Part shown: piece after piece, positions 15,299 to 23,052 of the stretch
Position numbering within the stretch: the stretch's first letter is position 1
How the letters are laid out: each line of letters starts with the position of its first letter
Assembly (NCBI RefSeq): GCF_002631205.1
Contig: NZ_PDLO01000004.1
Location: 248,001 to 312,000, forward strand
Length of the DNA stretch: 64,000 bases
Source: Neolewinella marina
Lineage (GTDB): Bacteria; Bacteroidota; Bacteroidia; Chitinophagales; Saprospiraceae
Direction: 5' to 3'
The notes under the pieces: generated by a model
Told to the model about the DNA's origin: nothing
Databases searched by the model: none
The model's input: the letters and a program-made list of their open reading frames with translations, nothing else
Translations under genes and position numbers: made by a program

Positions 15299-16519
15299 AT
15301 GGGCCAGCGCCTTATTTACCTCGACAACAACGCCACCACCCCAACCGACCCCCGGGTAGTGGACGCCATGATACCCTACTTCTACGAGAACCCCGGCAAC
15401 GCCGCCAGCCGCAACCACCCCTTTGGCTGGGCCGCCGAGCAGGCCGTAGAAACCGCCCGCCAGCAGGTGGCCAACCTCATCAACGTGGATGAGCGCGAGA
15501 TCATCTTCACCAGCGGCGCCACCGAGTCGGACAACCTGGCCATCAAGGGCGTCTTCGAGATGTACAAGCGCAAGGGCGACCACATCATCACCGTCAAGAC
15601 CGAGCACAAGGCCGTCCTCGACGCCTGCGGCAAGATCGAGAAGATGGGCGGCAAGGTCACCTACCTCGACGTGAACCGCGAGGGCCTCATCGACCTCGGT
15701 GAACTCGAGGCGGCCATCACCGACAAGACCATCCTGGTCTCCGTCATGTGGGCCAACAACGAAACCGGCGTCATCCAGGACATGAAGGCCATCGGCGACA
15801 TCTGCGCCAAGCACGGCGTACTGTTCATGTCCGACGCCACCCAGGCCGTCGGCAAGATTCCCGTCGACCCCAAGGAAGTAGGCATCCACCTGATGGCCTT
15901 CACCAGCCACAAGATGTACGGACCCAAGGGCGTCGGCGCCCTGTTCGTCAACCGCAAGAACCCCCGCGTCAAGGTCACCAGCCAGATGGACGGCGGCGGC
16001 CACGAGCGCGGCATGCGCTCCGGCACCCTCAACGTACCCGGCATCGTCGGATTCGGCAAGGCCGCCGAGATCGCCAAGGCCGAAATGCATGAGGACGCCG
16101 AGCGGCTGAGCAAGCTGCGCGACAAGCTCGAGCACGCCCTCACCAGCATGCTCGAAGAAAGCTACGTGAACGGCAGCCGCGAAAGCCGCATGCCCCACGT
16201 GACCAACATCAGCTTCAAGCACGTAGAGGGTGAAGGCCTCATGATGACCTTCAACCAGAACATCGCCGTTTCTTCCGGTTCGGCCTGTACCTCCGCCAGC
16301 CTCGAGCCCAGCTACGTCCTGGTGGCCCTCGGCCTCGGCGACGACCTGGCCCACTCCAGCCTCCGCTTCAGCCTCGGCCGCTTCACCACCGAGGAAGACA
16401 TCGACGAGACCATCGCCAAGGTGGCCGAAGGCGTCAACCACATGCGCGACCTCAGCCCCATCTGGGAGATGTACAAGGAAGGCATCGACATCGACGCCAT
16501 CGAGTGGACCGAGCACTAA
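15299..16519 (+). CDS. iscS: cysteine desulfurase IscS
   Basis: 406 residues from ATG 15299 (MGQRLIYLDNNATTP). The family N-terminal motif fits this start; an earlier in-frame ATG at 15254 adds 15 unlikely residues. PLP-binding Lys205 lies in SHKMYGPKG, and the mobile persulfide Cys330 in SSGSACTSA, followed by the IscS-type RFSLGRFTT. The enzyme removes sulfur from cysteine for Fe-S cluster and thiolation pathways in the cytoplasm. iscU follows 96 bases downstream, then iscA. No IscR-type regulator gene is adjacent. Confidence 0.95.
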   Translation: MGQRLIYLDNNATTPTDPRVVDAMIPYFYENPGNAASRNHPFGWAAEQAVETARQQVANLINVDEREIIFTSGATESDNLAIKGVFEMYKRKGDHIITVKTEHKAVLDACGKIEKMGGKVTYLDVNREGLIDLGELEAAITDKTILVSVMWANNETGVIQDMKAIGDICAKHGVLFMSDATQAVGKIPVDPKEVGIHLMAFTSHKMYGPKGVGALFVNRKNPRVKVTSQMDGGGHERGMRSGTLNVPGIVGFGKAAEIAKAEMHEDAERLSKLRDKLEHALTSMLEESYVNGSRESRMPHVTNISFKHVEGEGLMMTFNQNIAVSSGSACTSASLEPSYVLVALGLGDDLAHSSLRFSLGRFTTEEDIDETIAKVAEGVNHMRDLSPIWEMYKEGIDIDAIEWTEH

Positions 16520-16615
16520 TCCAGCTTCCCCTCGGCAGTCAGATTGGCGGGCATCAACTATGCTGCCCGCCAATCTGTTATACTACGACCGGACAAAAAC
16601 TCAAATAACAAGATA

Positions 16616-17032
16616 ATGGCATACAGCGAAAAACTCCTCGACCACTTCAAGAACCCGCGCAACGTAGGTACGCTCGATAAGAACAGCACCAACGTGGGCA
16701 CCGGACTCGTCGGCGCCCCCGAATGTGGCGACGTCATGCGGCTCCAGATTGAGGTCGACCCCGTCACCAAGAAGATCACCGAAGCCAAGTTCAAAACCTT
16801 CGGCTGCGGATCGGCCATCGCCAGCTCGAGCCTGGCCACCGAATGGCTGAAAGGCAAGACCGTCGACGAAGCCCTGGCCATCGACAACATGGCCATCGTC
16901 GAAGAACTGGCCCTGCCGCCGGTGAAAATCCACTGCTCGGTACTCGCCGAAGACGCCATCAAAGGCGCCATCAAGGACTACCAGACCAAGAACGGCGTAC
17001 AGACCGTCGAGTCCATCGCCGCTTCCCACTAA
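16616..17032 (+). CDS. iscU: Fe-S cluster assembly scaffold IscU
   Basis: 138 residues from ATG 16616 (MAYSEKLLDHFKNPRNVG). The longer open frame starting at 16544 does not look like IscU. Cluster ligands Cys37, Asp39, Cys64 and Cys107, with His106, are all in place, and the LPPVKIHCSVLAEDA stretch carries the HscA-recognition-like LPPVK motif, although hscA/hscB are not in this window. It receives sulfur from IscS and assembles [2Fe-2S] clusters. It is the second gene of an iscS-iscU-iscA set. Confidence 0.95.
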   Translation: MAYSEKLLDHFKNPRNVGTLDKNSTNVGTGLVGAPECGDVMRLQIEVDPVTKKITEAKFKTFGCGSAIASSSLATEWLKGKTVDEALAIDNMAIVEELALPPVKIHCSVLAEDAIKGAIKDYQTKNGVQTVESIAASH

Positions 17033-17043
17033 ATTTCGATTCT

Positions 17044-17370
17044 ATGCTTTTCGTTGCCGATAGCGCGAAGGAAAGGCTGCGCGAAATTCGTGAGGCCAAA
17101 AGCCTTCCCGATGACTACTTCCTGCGGGTGTCCATCACCAGCGGGGGTTGCTCCGGTTTGTCGTACCAGCTCGACTTCGACAATGAGTTGAAGCCGAAGG
17201 ACCAGGTGTTCGAGGACAACGGGGAGACCGTCGTCTGTGACCTCAAGTCCTTTCTCTACCTCTGCAACTCCACCCTGGAGTTCAGCGGCGGACTGAACGG
17301 CAAGGGTTTCGCCTTCAACAACCCCAACGCCACCCGCGAATGCGGCTGCGGAGAGAGTTTCGCTGTATAA
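17044..17370 (+). CDS. iscA: A-type Fe-S carrier IscA
   Basis: 108 residues, starting 11 bases after iscU. Cluster ligands are Cys36 in SGGCSG and Cys100/Cys102 in the C-terminal CGCG motif; FNNPNA precedes them as usual. A-type carriers pass clusters or iron to target apoproteins. A strong hairpin terminator follows 19 bases after the stop, which closes the isc transcript here. Confidence 0.93.
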   Translation: MLFVADSAKERLREIREAKSLPDDYFLRVSITSGGCSGLSYQLDFDNELKPKDQVFEDNGETVVCDLKSFLYLCNSTLEFSGGLNGKGFAFNNPNATRECGCGESFAV

Positions 17371-17389
17371 TCCGCTAACTGATCGAGTC

Positions 17390-17432
17390 GGAAACGGCGC
17401 ACCGGGTACATCCGGGTGCGCCGTTTCCTTTT
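17390..17432 (+). terminator. Rho-independent terminator after iscA
   Basis: GGAAACGGCGCACC (17390-17403) and GGTGCGCCGTTTCC (17415-17428) form a perfect 14-bp stem with an 11-base loop, followed by TTTT. It lies between iscA and a convergent gene whose stop codon touches the T run. Confidence 0.9.
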
Positions 17433-17974
17433 CAGCGGGTGAGCACCGAGGCCGCTTCCCGCCGGATGGCCCCCTGGGCCAGGGCCACCGGGTTCTCTTC
17501 CTGCTGGGCACTGATCATACGCAGCCGCTCCGCGATCCGGCGGCTGGAGTCGGCCTCCTCCGCCGCGCGGGCGATCTGGAGGCTGATGTTGTCGCGGGCG
17601 TGGGTGATGATGGACCAGAGGCTGTCGCTCACGTAGATCTGCTGGGTGATGTTGTACTCCATCTCCTGGCGGATGGCCAGCAGCAGCTCGGCGCGGTATT
17701 CCCGGGGCGGCGTGCCGTCGTCCGGGGGCAGGCGCAGCAGCAGGTTCGGCACGGAGATGCGCTCCAGCATCAGGGTGAAGCGCTCGCAGGCCTGCAGCCG
17801 CAGGGCCACCGGGTCGATGGGTTCGGCAACCACCGGGGCGGGGGCCGCGGGTGCCGAAGCCTTCCGTTCCAGGGCCGCAATCGCCTCGCGGAAGCGGGTC
17901 AGGGTCGTGCCGAGCAACCAGGCCAGGGCCACGACCAGCAGGACCGGCACCGTCCACAAAAGAATGTTAAGCAT
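17432..17974 (-). CDS. membrane-anchored protein of unknown function
   Basis: 180 residues from ATG 17974; GTG codons at 17977 and 17980 are possible starts. One N-terminal transmembrane helix (ILLWTVPVLLVVALAWLLG), then a Pro/Ala-rich linker and a helical cytoplasmic or periplasmic domain rich in Arg, Glu and Gln. I do not recognise the family. It is the only gene on the minus strand between the two A-type carrier genes and interrupts the isc locus. Whether this matters for cluster assembly cannot be judged. Confidence 0.7.
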   Translation of the reverse strand: MLNILLWTVPVLLVVALAWLLGTTLTRFREAIAALERKASAPAAPAPVVAEPIDPVALRLQACERFTLMLERISVPNLLLRLPPDDGTPPREYRAELLLAIRQEMEYNITQQIYVSDSLWSIITHARDNISLQIARAAEEADSSRRIAERLRMISAQQEENPVALAQGAIRREAASVLTR

Positions 17975-18049
17975 CACCACGGGTCAGCATTCGCGGGCAA
18001 CTATGCGGGAAATACCGTTGTTAAGTGCCCAGTAAAGTAATTCATCGAT

Positions 18050-18409
18050 ATGAGCGCCGAAGTTAAGTCAACTACCAAAACCACCCCCATCTCCATCACC
18101 CCTTCCGCCATGGAACAGCTCAAACGGCTGCGCAATGAACTCGGGGTAAATGAAGAACACCACCTGCGCATCGGCGTGCGGGGCGGGGGCTGCTCCGGTT
18201 TTGAGTACCAGCTCGGCTTCGACCTCGCCGAGAGCGACGACCAGAAGTTCACCGTTGGCGACGAACTCGTGCTCATGAAGCCCGGCCACGCCCTCTACCT
18301 CCTGGGCATGGAGATCGACTGGGCCACCGGCCTTGAGAACCGGGGCTTCACCTTCAACAACCCGAACGCGAAGGATACCTGCGGCTGCGGTACCTCCTTC
18401 AGTGCCTGA
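18050..18409 (+). CDS. second A-type Fe-S carrier (IscA/ErpA-like)
   Basis: 119 residues. Cluster ligands Cys48 (GGGCSG) and Cys111/Cys113 (CGCG) are intact, with FTFNNPNA before the last pair. Compared with the first carrier it has an extra polar N-terminal stretch of about 15 residues and a different middle. Two A-type carriers per genome are common, one serving general and one serving [4Fe-4S] targets. It is followed 5 bases later by a methyltransferase gene, probably in one transcript. Confidence 0.9.
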   Translation: MSAEVKSTTKTTPISITPSAMEQLKRLRNELGVNEEHHLRIGVRGGGCSGFEYQLGFDLAESDDQKFTVGDELVLMKPGHALYLLGMEIDWATGLENRGFTFNNPNAKDTCGCGTSFSA

Positions 18410-18414
18410 TATAG

Positions 18415-19197
18415 GTGTCCGCTTTCGGCTCCCTCCTTCCGCCGCCGCTCGACGAGCGCCGCGGCATCCCGCTTTACTACCGCAAGACTGAGGAAGAAGT
18501 CCGTCAGGACGTCTATGAGCGGTACGATGAACTCGTAGCCCGGCAGACCGCCCTTCACCTGGCCGACGCCGTACACGGTGGCTACCCCCTACAGCCCCTT
18601 GCCGATTACCTTACCCGCTGGTTGCCCTCAGGCCCCCGGCTGGCCGTGGCCGACGTCGGCTGCAGCGTAGGCCGCCTGGTGGGCGACGTGGCCCTGGCCC
18701 ACCCCGACTGGGACTGCTACGGCCTCGATTTCAGCTACCAAATGCTGCGGCAGGGCCGCGACTACTGGACGGCGGGCAAGAGCGTATCGGCCAACCTGCT
18801 CCGCTTCGGCTACCCCCTGGAATCCTTTACCGGCCACGAACTGCCCAACCTCCACTTTGCCCTGGCCGACGCCGCCGCCCTCCCCTTCCCCGACGGCAGC
18901 CTCGACTTGCTCGTCAATACCTTCCTGATCGACCGCCTGCCCGATCCCCGCCGCGCCTTCGCCGAATGGTGGCGGACGGTGAAGCCCGGTGGCCGCGTGG
19001 TGATGGTCTCCCCCCTCAATTTCCTGAAAAAGGAGCAGTGGGAGCAGTACCACCCACCGATCAAGATCCTCGATCAACTCCTCCGCCAGGGCTGGCAATT
19101 GCTCGACCTGACCGACCCCCTTGACCTGGAGGAACCCATGGACCGCCGGGGCAACGTCGTCCGCTGGCGCACCCTGGCCCTGGTCCTGCAGCGGTAA
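18415..19197 (+). CDS. class I SAM-dependent methyltransferase
   Basis: 260 residues, GTG start 5 bases after the carrier gene. Motif I is VADVGCSVGRLVGDVA near residue 76, the acidic end of beta-2 is YGLDFS, and motif IV is SLDLLVNTFLIDRLPD with the post-motif WRTVKPGGRVVMVSPLNF. The fold is clear; the substrate is unknown. Its place behind a Fe-S carrier suggests co-expression only. Confidence 0.85.
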   Translation: MSAFGSLLPPPLDERRGIPLYYRKTEEEVRQDVYERYDELVARQTALHLADAVHGGYPLQPLADYLTRWLPSGPRLAVADVGCSVGRLVGDVALAHPDWDCYGLDFSYQMLRQGRDYWTAGKSVSANLLRFGYPLESFTGHELPNLHFALADAAALPFPDGSLDLLVNTFLIDRLPDPRRAFAEWWRTVKPGGRVVMVSPLNFLKKEQWEQYHPPIKILDQLLRQGWQLLDLTDPLDLEEPMDRRGNVVRWRTLALVLQR

Positions 19198-19264
19198 GCC
19201 CCAGCCGCCCCCTCAACCAACTGCTCGCCGGCAGTGTATTCCCTTACCCCCAAGTTGAACCGTC

Positions 19265-19771
19265 ATGTCTGATACTCCCCGCATCCGTTTCTCCCATTTT
19301 GTCGAACAGTTCCCCGAACTGAGCCTGCCCATCACCCTGGGCGAGGATACGGTGCGCCGCATCAGCAAGGAGACGCCCCCTCTGCCCACCCGCATGATCG
19401 ACCAGTTCCTCATCCCCATCGAGCCTACCCAGGTCAATGAGGAGTTTACGGAGTTCGTCGCCTGTCTGCGGCTCCCGGAGGCGGACAACTACGTAGGCAT
19501 CGTCTACTGGCGGGCCGACCTGGCGCAGTACCACTATACCCTGGTCACCCTCAACCCCAAGACCGAAGAGGTAATCGACCGCCTGATCCTGGCCGGCACG
19601 AGCTACGACGGGGCGGAACTCACCCAGACCACGGCCGCCATCACCGAGGCCCTGATGATCTACCAGGTGAGCGGACAGGGGCAGGGCGGACAGAAGTTCG
19701 ACTACCAGGCCAGCGCCAGCACCGCACGGCGGTTCCAGATCGCCGATTCCGGACGCATCATCGAATTGTAG
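19265..19771 (+). CDS. conserved-looking cytoplasmic protein of unknown function
   Basis: 168 residues, no signal peptide or membrane segment. Mostly beta-strand with a Gln/Gly-rich turn near residue 140. I recognise no family. The upstream methyltransferase gene ends 67 bases before it and the convergent envelope gene ends 1 base after it. Codon use resembles the neighbours, so it looks like a real gene. Confidence 0.7.
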   Translation: MSDTPRIRFSHFVEQFPELSLPITLGEDTVRRISKETPPLPTRMIDQFLIPIEPTQVNEEFTEFVACLRLPEADNYVGIVYWRADLAQYHYTLVTLNPKTEEVIDRLILAGTSYDGAELTQTTAAITEALMIYQVSGQGQGGQKFDYQASASTARRFQIADSGRIIEL

Positions 19772-19772
19772 G

Positions 19773-21737
19773 TTACTCCACCACCTCTACCCGCTCGCCG
19801 CCTTCCGGCTGGTGGTTCCCGTAGCCGATCACCCGGAAGTTGGCCGGGGCGATACCCGCCTCACGCAGGTAATTGCGGATGGTGACGGCCCGCTCTTCGC
19901 TCAGCAACTGCGCGGCCCGCGGGTCGGTACCCGGTACGGTATGCACCCGGATCTCCACTACCCGCGTGGCGGTCCTCACCCTTCCGGCGAGGGCCTCCAG
20001 GGCGGCATAGCCGGCGGAATTCGGGTAGGCGGTATTCGGGATGAAGGTGATGCCTGATCGGGCGGCCTGGCTTCCGGAGGGTGCGACTACGGGTGCTGCG
20101 GGCGACTTCCCGGTCAGGGTCGGGCGGGCCGGGGCCTGCTGCCGCGGCTGAGGAGTGGCATTCATTTCTCTTAGCTGTGCCCGCAGGGCTTCCAGTTCCC
20201 GCTGCTGCCGCGCGTATTCGGCGTCCAGCTCGGTGGTGGCGGGCTGCGGTTGGGGGGCGGCACCGCGTACGTCGTATTCCCAGGGGCGGCGGCTGTCGGC
20301 CGGGGGCCGCTGGTCGGGGTAGAGCCCGGAGCGCACCGTGGAGCGCAGGGCATCCGTATTGATGTACTCGGTGGTATCCGGTTCTCCCGGGCGGTCGCTC
20401 CAGCCCAGGTCGAGGTATTCTCCCCGCTGCCGTTCCCGCAGCCGGTCTTCCTGCTGCCGCCGGAATTTGGCCTTCATCCGCTCCAGTTCCGCGAGTTCGC
20501 GGGCGTAGCGGGCGCGGAAGCTCGCCGAGGTGTCCGCGGGTGGCAGGGTATCCGCGGCCAGCCACTGCACGTCGTCGGTTTCTTCTTCCGCGCTGGCCGG
20601 TCCGGCATTGCCGCCGGTGTACCGCAGCCGCCGCAGCTGGTCCAGCCGCCGCAGTTCCCGCTGCCGTTCTTCCAGGGTCCGCTGCAGGTAGGCTTCCCGG
20701 TTTTCGGTGGTGATGTCCCGCAGGCTGGCCAGGCTACCGGCCGGCTTCACGTCGGTGAGGGCAGGGACGTTACTTTCCGGAAAGGCCACCTCTCCCTCGC
20801 GTACCACTACGGCGTAGCGGTGGAGCACGTCGGGGCGTACCGTCACTTCCACTCCCGAACTCAGAGGCACCTGCACGGTAGCCGTCCCCGCCGGGGGCGG
20901 AGTGCCCAGGGTACCGTAGCTGATCCGCCCGGGGGGGCAGAGCGCCTGCAGCGGCAGGCCGGGAGCGACTAGTCGTTCGTCCTGTCCGAGATCGTCGGTG
21001 GTGGCTACCACGATCTCGTCGGTGGCGGCCAACTGCAGGTAACGGCTGGGTATATCTACGGATTGCGGCGGGGTGCCCCGATCGACCTGGCGGTACCACT
21101 GCCCCGCCCCGCGGCGGAAGTAAAGGGTACGACCGTCGGCGGCCCACTGGGGTTTGGTTTCGTGGTCGGAGGTGTTCACCCAGGCCAGGGGCTTGGCGGT
21201 AGTCCAGCTGCCGGCGGTGGCCCGCCGCAGGTAAAGGTCCCGGGAGGCGTTGGCGGGGTTCGGGCGGGCGTACACGAGTTCCTGGGAGGTGGCGTTGAAG
21301 GCGATCTCCCGCAGTTCGGTGACGTCCTGGGGCAATGGCCAGCGGGCGATGCTGCGCCAGCTGCGGCCGGCGCGCTCCAGGAGCTCAATGGCGGGCTCCC
21401 CCTGCCCTTCCCGCAGCACGGCCAGTCGGTTCCCGTCCACGCTGCTGCCGAGTAGTCGGTCGTCGCCGAAGGAGTTGACGGGGGATCCGGGATTGAGGGC
21501 CCGCCCCCAGCTGCCGTTGGCGTTGCGCTGGCGGAACCAGATGTCGGCCCGGTCGTCGATACCCTGGTTGCGGGGGTGGTCCGGGCGGGTGAAGTAGAGG
21601 ATTTGCCCCGAGTCGGTCAGTACCGGATCGCGTTCGCGGACGTCTTCCGGTCCGATACGGCCCTGAGCGGTCAGGCCCGTCGTGCACAGGATGAGGACGA
21701 GTACGATCAAATACGGAACCGAGCGGTAGCTAAGCAT
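19773..21737 (-). CDS. envelope protein with PD40-like propeller, coiled coil and OmpA C-terminal domain
   Basis: 654 residues from ATG 21737; the signal peptide MLSYRSVPYLIVLVLILCTTGLTAQ supports this start over earlier in-frame codons. Residues about 30-290 hold WD40/PD40-like blades (DPVLTDSGQILYFTR, HETKPQWAADGRTLYFRR). Residues about 350-530 are Arg/Glu-rich heptad-like sequence. The last 100 residues are an OmpA/MotB peptidoglycan-binding domain (LLSEERAVTIRNYLREAGI, RVIGYGNHQP). Propeller-plus-OmpA proteins are frequent in Bacteroidota, and T9SS PorE has related parts, but PorE's TPR region is not evident here. Probably anchors an envelope complex to peptidoglycan. Confidence 0.82.
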   Translation of the reverse strand: MLSYRSVPYLIVLVLILCTTGLTAQGRIGPEDVRERDPVLTDSGQILYFTRPDHPRNQGIDDRADIWFRQRNANGSWGRALNPGSPVNSFGDDRLLGSSVDGNRLAVLREGQGEPAIELLERAGRSWRSIARWPLPQDVTELREIAFNATSQELVYARPNPANASRDLYLRRATAGSWTTAKPLAWVNTSDHETKPQWAADGRTLYFRRGAGQWYRQVDRGTPPQSVDIPSRYLQLAATDEIVVATTDDLGQDERLVAPGLPLQALCPPGRISYGTLGTPPPAGTATVQVPLSSGVEVTVRPDVLHRYAVVVREGEVAFPESNVPALTDVKPAGSLASLRDITTENREAYLQRTLEERQRELRRLDQLRRLRYTGGNAGPASAEEETDDVQWLAADTLPPADTSASFRARYARELAELERMKAKFRRQQEDRLRERQRGEYLDLGWSDRPGEPDTTEYINTDALRSTVRSGLYPDQRPPADSRRPWEYDVRGAAPQPQPATTELDAEYARQQRELEALRAQLREMNATPQPRQQAPARPTLTGKSPAAPVVAPSGSQAARSGITFIPNTAYPNSAGYAALEALAGRVRTATRVVEIRVHTVPGTDPRAAQLLSEERAVTIRNYLREAGIAPANFRVIGYGNHQPEGGERVEVVE

Positions 21738-21756
21738 AGCCCTTGGCGAAGAACAA

Positions 21757-21764
21757 TAAAGATA
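21757..21764 (-). promoter_or_regulatory. putative -7 element (TATCTTTA) of the OmpA-domain gene
   Basis: On the minus strand TATCTTTA matches TAnnTTTG at seven of eight places counting the free ones and ends 19 bases before the ATG at 21737. No good -33 box was found. Confidence 0.35.
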
Positions 21765-21864
21765 CGGCCCCGGCCGGCAGCATGACGGCGGAAGGAGAAA
21801 TTGTTGGCTGGATTTCCCGGATTTCACCACGAAAACCCGGCACCCGCGCGCCGGCGCCCGTGGT

Positions 21865-22968
21865 TTACACGTTGAAATCGATGTCTACCTCCGGGGTGGT
21901 GGGGTGCGACTGGCAGGTGAGGATGTAGCCTTCCTCCACCTCGGAATCGTCCAGGGCGTAGCAGACTTCCATCTTCACGCCGCCCTTGTCGACGCGGGCC
22001 ATACAGGTGGAGCAGGCACCCGCCAGACAGCTGTAGGGTGGGGTTTTGCCGGCCTGGAGGAGACCGTCGAGGATGGTCTGACCGGGCTCCAGGTCGATGG
22101 TGAGCAGCTCCTTGTCGAGCTTCACGTTCACCGTGCCGCCCAAGCTCTTGGCGGTGGTCTTGCCGTTGTTGCTGTTGGCCGAAACGAAGCGCTCGACGTG
22201 GATCAGCTTCTCGTCGATACCGTGGCCGAGGAGGGCGGCTTCCACGTTGTCGATCATCTGTCCGGGGCCGCAAACGTAGTAGCGGCAGGTCAGCCCGTCG
22301 GTGGGGTGGCGTTGGAGGAAATCGACGATGGCGCGGCGGTCGATGCGGCCGGTAGCCCCTTCCCAGCGGGTGTGGCTGCGCTTGAAGAGGCCCTTGAGGC
22401 CCTTGGTGGGGTACTTCTTGGGTTGGGAAAGGGTGTGCTCGACGGTCAGCTGTCCGTTGTAGCGGCGCTGCAGCTCGTCGAGTTGCTCCTTAAAGATGAT
22501 GTTGTCCTCATCGCGGTTGCCGTAGAAGAGGATGACCTCGGATTTGGGCTCCTTCTCCAGTACCGACCGCAGGATGGACATCAGGGGGGTGATGCCGCTG
22601 CCGGCCCCGAAGAGGTAGTAGCGGCGGCGGGCCGAGGGATCCACGTCCGCCAGGAAACGGCCCATGGGAGGCATCACGTCCACGGTATCGCCGGGCTTGA
22701 GGGAATTGGCGATGTGGTTGCTCACGATGCCGTTGCGCACCTGCTTGACGGTCACGGCCAGCTCGTCTTCGTGGGGGGCCGAACACATGCTGTAGGCGCG
22801 ACGCTCTTCCTTGCCGTCGATGACGAAGCGCAGGGTGAGGTACTGGCCGGCGCGGTAGTTGAAGGCCGTCCGGTCGTGCTCGGGGAGTTCAAAGTAGACA
22901 CTTACCGCCTGGTCGGTTTCCGGCTGGAGGCGGTTAACGCGGAGGGGGTAGAATTGGGGAGTGGTCAT
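21865..22968 (-). CDS. FAD/NAD(P)H reductase with C-terminal 2Fe-2S ferredoxin domain (PaaE/Hcr-like)
   Basis: 367 residues. Order: FAD-binding barrel (RAGQYLTLRF; RAYSMCSAPHEDEL), NAD(P)-binding domain (LFGAGSGITPLMSILRSVL; YYVCGPGQMIDNVEAAL), then a plant-type ferredoxin with Cys314, Cys319, Cys322 and Cys352. This is the layout of phenylacetyl-CoA epoxidase reductase PaaE and HCP reductase. No oxygenase subunit gene is in the window, so the partner is unknown; general electron donor for a di-iron or fatty-acid hydroxylating enzyme is a possibility. Cytoplasmic. Confidence 0.9.
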   Translation of the reverse strand: MTTPQFYPLRVNRLQPETDQAVSVYFELPEHDRTAFNYRAGQYLTLRFVIDGKEERRAYSMCSAPHEDELAVTVKQVRNGIVSNHIANSLKPGDTVDVMPPMGRFLADVDPSARRRYYLFGAGSGITPLMSILRSVLEKEPKSEVILFYGNRDEDNIIFKEQLDELQRRYNGQLTVEHTLSQPKKYPTKGLKGLFKRSHTRWEGATGRIDRRAIVDFLQRHPTDGLTCRYYVCGPGQMIDNVEAALLGHGIDEKLIHVERFVSANSNNGKTTAKSLGGTVNVKLDKELLTIDLEPGQTILDGLLQAGKTPPYSCLAGACSTCMARVDKGGVKMEVCYALDDSEVEEGYILTCQSHPTTPEVDIDFNV

Positions 22969-23052
22969 GTATCAGTTGTAATCGCTGTGGTTCAGTAGGG
23001 CGGTGGCCGATCCGGAAGGGATGCCGTATAACGGTACTACTGAAAGGGCCTT

